A stretch of 64,000 bases of DNA from Gemmatimonadota bacterium (GTDB taxonomy: Bacteria; Latescibacterota; UBA2968; UBA8231), in contig VXOR01000106.1 of the NCBI GenBank assembly GCA_009840005.1, positions 1 to 64,000 of the forward strand. Direction: 5' to 3'. Both the position numbers and the translations under genes were made by a program. Positions 60,063 through 64,000 of this stretch are shown here, piece after piece; within the stretch, counting starts at the first letter, position 1; every line of letters starts with the position of its first letter. A model generated the notes under the pieces. That model searched no databases. It was given only the letters and a program-made list of their open reading frames with translations, and was not told where the DNA came from.

Positions 60063-61190
60063 ATGTTGGCCCACCCCAATGTAACTATGGACGTTATTGA
60101 TCGGCACGAGTGTTACGACCTGACGTGCGAGGGGCGCTTTCTGATTGCCCGCTTGCAGACGCCGCATCAGGTGCTGAGTACATCGGCCTATGGTGGAGGT
60201 CTGAGCACTGACATTCACTACTTGGTTAATCACCAAAGTTGCGAGGGCAAAGGGCACGACGTGCGCTTTGCCTTGCTCAAACAACTCGGCGAGACCGGCT
60301 ATCACCACCATGTATGCGCGGAGCACAACTGGCCCCCGGATGAAGTAGCCCTGATGGGCACGGCGGCCAATGTGAACTATGCGGCTTGCGTCGTAGAAAC
60401 GCACGCTGAATTGCGCGTATGTGCCGTTGTAACCGCCGGGGTGGAGGGCAATGCGGGATGTGCGGGCGACCCGGCGACGTGGCACGAAACAGACGATCTC
60501 CAGGCGGGCACGATCAACACCATGCTGTTCGTCAATTGGCCGCTTTCTCCGGGCGCGATGGCGCGGGCGGTGGTGACCATGACTGAAGGCAAGTCTGCGG
60601 CCCTGCGCGACCTCGCGATTGCGAGCCGTTATTCTCAGGATTTGGCAACGGGTACGGGGACGGACCAGTACTGCATTGCCGCTCCGTTAGACTCCACGAG
60701 AAAGCCCAAAACCAGCGCGGGGCACCACGCCAAATTGGGCGAATTGATTGGCACAGCCGTGCGCAAGGCCACGTTGGAGAGTCTGCGCTGGCAAAATGGT
60801 TTAGAGCCGTCGCATACGCGCAGCATCGTGCATGCGCTTAGGCGCTTTGGCATGAGAGAGGAGTGCTTGTTGGCAGAGATGAGCAAGCGCCTGAGCGCGG
60901 ACGATTTCGCGCTGTTGCAAAAGAATTTCAAGTCCGTGGTGTACGAGCCGTGCGTTGCCGCCGCGGCGTATGCGTTGGCCGCGGTTTGGGATCGCGTGCG
61001 CTATGGCACACTGTCGCAGGAGTTGGCCGCTCCGGTCTTGCGTCAGCAAGCTGCCATTTTAGCGACCGCACTGGCCGCGAAACCAGAAGCGTATTTGTCG
61101 TGTTACGAGCAACTGCGGATACATGAAGACGACTGGCTGGCGATTGCGTACGACGCCTTGGCCCTGGGGTGGCGTCTGAAATGGACCTGA
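60063..61190 (+). CDS. cbiZ: adenosylcobinamide amidohydrolase (CbiZ)
   Basis: A 375-residue CbiZ-type protein that removes the aminopropanol side chain from adenosylcobinamide, yielding adenosylcobyric acid for cobamide salvage or remodelling. Family segments: VLSTSAYGGGLS, TAANVNYAACVVE, VTAGVEGNAGCAGDPA, NTMLFVNWPLSPGAMARAVVTMTEGKSAALRDL, and ATGTGTDQYCIA. The C-terminal ~150 residues extend beyond the core. Start 60063 has GAGG very close; ATG 60087 is an alternative. Its end overlaps cbiB by 10 bp. Confidence 0.87.
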   Translation: MLAHPNVTMDVIDRHECYDLTCEGRFLIARLQTPHQVLSTSAYGGGLSTDIHYLVNHQSCEGKGHDVRFALLKQLGETGYHHHVCAEHNWPPDEVALMGTAANVNYAACVVETHAELRVCAVVTAGVEGNAGCAGDPATWHETDDLQAGTINTMLFVNWPLSPGAMARAVVTMTEGKSAALRDLAIASRYSQDLATGTGTDQYCIAAPLDSTRKPKTSAGHHAKLGELIGTAVRKATLESLRWQNGLEPSHTRSIVHALRRFGMREECLLAEMSKRLSADDFALLQKNFKSVVYEPCVAAAAYALAAVWDRVRYGTLSQELAAPVLRQQAAILATALAAKPEAYLSCYEQLRIHEDDWLAIAYDALALGWRLKWT

Positions 61191-62149
61191 CCATACTCGC
61201 GCCCGATCTGCTGTTGCTCGTTTGCGCGGTTGCTTGCGACGGTCTCGTAGGTGATCCGGTCTATGCGTTGCATCCCATTCGCTTGGTGGGTGCGACGCTG
61301 TCTTTTTTTGAGCGAGTGCTGCGTAGCCTGCGTTTGGATGGATACGTCGGTGGGTGCGTGCTGTTTTGCGTTTTGGCGGCGTTTTGGGTGGGTGTAATCT
61401 GCGCGTTGGCGATTGTGTTGTATCGCGTCCATGCGGAGATTGGTTGGCTTTTTCACGCCTTTGTCTTGTACAGCCTCATTGCGCTCAAAGACTTGTGCAA
61501 ACACGGCTTGGCCATTGACCGCGCCGCAGATCTGGACGGTGCGCGTCAGGCGACGGCGATGCTCGTGGGCCGCGATATTGAGAGGATGGATGCGGCGGCG
61601 TGTCGGCGGGCGGGCATGGAGAGTTTGAGCGAAAATGCGGTGGATGGTTTTATCGCGCCAGTTTTTTACTACGCGCTCTTGGGATTGCCGGGTCTCGTGC
61701 TTTTTAAGGTCATCAGCACGATGGATTCCATGGTTGGCTTTAAGACGCCGCGCTACCGCTGTTTTGGCTGGTGCGGTGCGCGGCTCGACGATGTGTTGAA
61801 TTTTTTGCCAGCGCGCTTGACGTATGTATTGATGATTGTGGTCGCGTTTTTTTTGCCGCATTGTTCGGCGCGCAAGGCCCTCGTCGTTGGGTGGCAGCAG
61901 CACGCGCTCGTTCCGGGGCCAAATTCTGGGTGGAGCGAAGCAACGGCGGCCGGCGCGCTACAGCGGCGGTTGGTTGGCCCTATTTGGCAAGACGGGATGC
62001 AGATTACAGACTTGTGGTTGGGTGATGCGAACGATCTGGAAGGCGGCCGGCCCGAGGATATGCGCCGCATGTGCGTATTTGTCGTTGCTACCTGCTTGCT
62101 CAGCGTGGGGTTGGCGGCAGCCTATCTCGCGTATGCCAGTCCTATCTGA
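61181..62149 (+). CDS. cbiB: adenosylcobinamide-phosphate synthase (CbiB/CobD)
   Basis: A 322-residue membrane enzyme that attaches aminopropanol (phosphate) to adenosylcobyric acid, the step after CbiZ. Landmarks are CDGLVGDPVYALHPIRLVG, LVGRDIERMDAAACRRAGMESLSENAVDGFIAPVFYYALLGLPG, STMDSMVGFKTPRY, and NSGWSEATAAGAL. ATG 61181 overlaps the cbiZ stop. CbiZ plus CbiB together imply recycling of imported cobinamides; no transporter or nucleotide-loop genes are in view. Confidence 0.92.
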   Translation: MDLTILAPDLLLLVCAVACDGLVGDPVYALHPIRLVGATLSFFERVLRSLRLDGYVGGCVLFCVLAAFWVGVICALAIVLYRVHAEIGWLFHAFVLYSLIALKDLCKHGLAIDRAADLDGARQATAMLVGRDIERMDAAACRRAGMESLSENAVDGFIAPVFYYALLGLPGLVLFKVISTMDSMVGFKTPRYRCFGWCGARLDDVLNFLPARLTYVLMIVVAFFLPHCSARKALVVGWQQHALVPGPNSGWSEATAAGALQRRLVGPIWQDGMQITDLWLGDANDLEGGRPEDMRRMCVFVVATCLLSVGLAAAYLAYASPI

Positions 62150-62217
62150 AAATAATCCCGCGTTATAAAAGTATCCGGCGAAAGTCGGACCGTTTGTAGC
62201 CCCTAGCAATGGCGCTC

Positions 62218-62463
62218 TTACTTTAGTCCGACACTCTTCCGCAGAGCTTGATTGATCCTGGTCTGCCAACCGGGGCCATCGGCCTTAAAGGCAGCTAGCA
62301 CATCGGGATCTAGCCGAATAGTGGTGGAGATTTTGGTCACGGCGGCCTTTGGTCGGCCTCGCTGAACTGGGACTTGGGCGAATTTTGCCTGCCATTCCGA
62401 AGTGGCGAGATCCGGTAGATCGTCATCGGAATCGAGGTCCATATACGGCTTGTTCTCGATCAT
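62218..62463 (-). CDS. brnA: BrnA-type antitoxin
   Basis: 81 residues with a C-terminal ribbon-helix-helix (KISTTIRLDPDVLAAFKADGPGWQTRINQALRKSVGLK), the BrnA DNA-binding fold, and a toxin-contacting N-terminus (LATSEWQAKFA). It overlaps brnT by 41 bp and follows it, the standard BrnTA order. Confidence 0.9.
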   Translation of the reverse strand: MIENKPYMDLDSDDDLPDLATSEWQAKFAQVPVQRGRPKAAVTKISTTIRLDPDVLAAFKADGPGWQTRINQALRKSVGLK

Positions 62464-62695
62464 TGGCTTTCCTCATGCTGATGATCCGGCGCACCTTGCC
62501 GCGTTGCGTCCATGCAAGGATCACCATGCGGTTGGCGAGAAATCCGATCGTGATGTACCGAGGCTCTCCATAGTCCTTGCGATTGTCCTCGACGGTCAGC
62601 GTCGCCCCGGCAAAAACGTCTGGGGCGCGGGCCATATCTAAGCCACGGATTTGCAGGGTGGCATTGCGTTTGGCCGGATCGAATTCAATCTTCAT
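62423..62695 (-). CDS. brnT: BrnT-type ribonuclease toxin
   Basis: A 90-residue RelE-fold toxin: MKIEFDPAKRNATLQIRGLDMARAPDVF, YGEPRYITIGFLANRMVILAWTQRGKVRRIISMRKANDREQ carries the conserved Arg/Lys active-site strand. First gene of a BrnTA pair at the downstream end of cbiB. Confidence 0.9.
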   Translation of the reverse strand: MKIEFDPAKRNATLQIRGLDMARAPDVFAGATLTVEDNRKDYGEPRYITIGFLANRMVILAWTQRGKVRRIISMRKANDREQAVYGPRFR

Positions 62696-62857
62696 TTATA
62701 TTTTATGTTACTACAAAAAAGCGGGAACGTCAACTTTTGCAGACTAATAACGAGTGCCAAGGCGGGAAGATGGAGGGGCACGCTGTCGATCAGTGACCGC
62801 TACTTGTCAATTGATAGCTCGGAGTGCAGTTTTGCTGATAACAGAGAGGAGTAAACC

Positions 62858-64000
62858 ATGAAAAATTGCGCGATCGTCTCACTGCTGCTTTTGGCCGCTT
62901 TGCGCGCCAATGCTGAGGAGTACTGGCCCCAGTGGCGCGGTCCCAACCACAACGGCATTAGCGAGGCCGTGGACCTGCCTACTACTTGGAGCACGAGTGA
63001 GAATGTGGTCTGGAGTAGGAAGCTGCCCTCTTGGAGTGGGAGTACGCCGGTGGTGTGGGGCGAGCGGATCTTTTTGACGTCGCCCAATTCGGGCGAGGAA
63101 ATCCAGGGCGGCGAAAAGCTGCTTTTGGGCTGTTTGTCAACGGCTGATGGCAGCGTGTTGTGGCAGCGCACGCTCGCCGAGGGCAATGCCTATTGGCGCA
63201 AGCACAACAACACCTCGCCTTCGCCGGTCACCGACGGCGAGCGCGTGCTGGCCGTTACGGGTACGGGGATGATCCGGGCCTTTGACATGGAGGGCGAGGA
63301 ACTGTGGCACTACGACTTGCAGGCCGAGCACGGCGACTTCGGCCTGATGTGGGGCTACGCCTCTTCGCCCTTGCTCTACGACGGCAAGCTCTTCGTCGAG
63401 GTCCTGCACGGAATGAACACGGACGATGCTTCCTACCTGATCGCCTTTGATGCGGCCACCGGGGAGGTTGCGTGGTGGCGGGAGCGGCCAACCGACGCGC
63501 CGGGCGAGTCGCCGGATGCCTATACCACGCCCGTGGTACTCGAGCACAACGGCCAGACGCAAATCGTCGTCTCCGGCGGCGACTACCTCACCGGCCACGA
63601 TCCGGCCACCGGCGAAGAGGTATGGCGGGCAGGTGGCTTGAATCCGGGCAAGGAGCGGAATTACCGAGTGGTCGGGTCGCCGGTGGCGATTGCCGGAATG
63701 GTGTACGCGACGAGTCGCCGCAATCCGGTGCTAGCGTTCCGCGCCGGTGGTACGGGAGACGTTAGCGAGAGTCACTTGGCGTGGAAGTGGACGGGGGCGG
63801 GCGGACCAGATGTGCCTTCGGCTGTTACCGATGGCCGCTATTTCTACATGGTCGATGATCGCGGGCGGGCTACCTGCCTCGACGCCAAGACGGGTGCGGT
63901 AGTGTGGGGTCCGGAGCGAACGGCCCAAGGGTCGGTCAGTTCCTCGCCGGTCTTAGCCGACGGCAAGATCTACGTGGTCAACGAAAACGCGGTGACGACT
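62858..64000 (+). CDS. secreted PQQ-type beta-propeller repeat protein (partial, runs off the window)
   Basis: 381 codons are visible, open to the last base. Signal peptide MKNCAIVSLLLLAALRANA is followed by YWPQWRGPNHNGIS, the opening typical of PQQ-like propellers in planctomycete/verrucomicrobial-type secreted proteins. Repeated blade units read FDAATGEVAWWRERP, HDPATGEEVWRAG, LDAKTGAVVWGPE. Many such proteins do not bind PQQ. GAGAGGAG precedes the ATG by about 5 nt. The C-terminus is not in the window. Confidence 0.85.
   Translation, partial: MKNCAIVSLLLLAALRANAEEYWPQWRGPNHNGISEAVDLPTTWSTSENVVWSRKLPSWSGSTPVVWGERIFLTSPNSGEEIQGGEKLLLGCLSTADGSVLWQRTLAEGNAYWRKHNNTSPSPVTDGERVLAVTGTGMIRAFDMEGEELWHYDLQAEHGDFGLMWGYASSPLLYDGKLFVEVLHGMNTDDASYLIAFDAATGEVAWWRERPTDAPGESPDAYTTPVVLEHNGQTQIVVSGGDYLTGHDPATGEEVWRAGGLNPGKERNYRVVGSPVAIAGMVYATSRRNPVLAFRAGGTGDVSESHLAWKWTGAGGPDVPSAVTDGRYFYMVDDRGRATCLDAKTGAVVWGPERTAQGSVSSSPVLADGKIYVVNENAVTT

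Noticed and set aside
1..64000. tRNA, rRNA or known riboswitch genes
   Set aside because: Reading both strands for T-loop, anticodon-stem and rRNA signatures gave nothing convincing; a covariance-model scan (tRNAscan-SE, Rfam) would be decisive.

Overview
The window is about 60% GC and densely coded. It looks like part of a Gram-negative, outer-membrane bacterial genome or MAG contig. The best guess from content is a member of the FCB/Latescibacterota-like lineages, and this is inference only. The reasons are a TonB-dependent receptor with a carboxypeptidase-regulatory N-terminus, a DUF5686-like outer-membrane protein, secreted proteins whose C-termini combine a PNGDG(I/V)ND motif with a FlgD-like Ig fold, three DUF6785/6784-type multi-pass transporters, CBM9-like secreted proteins and an enolase-superfamily dehydratase. 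No rRNA, tRNA or CRISPR array was recognised.

Layout. 0.1-4.1 kb: TonB-dependent receptor and a haloacid-dehalogenase-type hydrolase. 4.3-20.6 kb: an N-methylglutamate (NMG) pathway for methylamine use. The order is mgsA-mgsB-mgsC (N-methylglutamate synthase), gmaS (gamma-glutamylmethylamide synthetase), a GIY-YIG intruder, then mgdA-mgdB-mgdC (N-methylglutamate dehydrogenase). The last subunit gene, mgdD, is 6.3 kb away behind a DUF5686-type protein (opposite strand), a DUF6785-type transporter and a VapBC module. 20.6-27.8 kb: trkA-trkH potassium uptake, L-rhamnose mutarotase, a second DUF6785 transporter and a divergent orphan peptide/sugar-type substrate-binding lipoprotein.

28.0-44.1 kb is the most unusual part. 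It is a co-directional surface cassette: a CBM9-like secreted protein, a strong hairpin, three paralogous discoidin-like proteins with PNGDG/FlgD-Ig tails, a PIN-domain gene and a small partner, two paralogous ~930-aa exported barrel-like proteins with Asp/Asn-rich loops, and a lipoprotein parvulin-type isomerase. I recognise no described system with this gene set.

44.2-51.4 kb: an unknown gene plus a HEPN gene broken by one amber codon, an enolase-superfamily enzyme with a CBM9-PKD protein, and a GT39-TPR / SGNH-TPR pair. 51.4-60.1 kb: a defence and mobile-debris region. It holds an orphan DNA methyltransferase, a truncated MmeI-like gene, HigBA, an AlbA_2-type remnant, a mosaic duplication, a third DUF6785 transporter, and an intact methyltransferase + HNH endonuclease pair. 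60.1-64 kb: cbiZ-cbiB cobamide salvage, BrnTA, and a PQQ beta-propeller protein that runs off the end.

Small repeats are frequent. Two ~157-bp MITE-like elements (4144-4299 and 16794-16950, opposite orientations) have 17-bp terminal inverted repeats and different 8-bp target duplications, so this family has moved in this genome. Other repeats are three 28-30-bp GTAGGGG(G)CGG palindromes, REP-like hairpins and short tandem repeats. AT-richer genes (GIY-YIG, PIN, HEPN, HigBA, R-M) look imported relative to their GC-rich neighbours.
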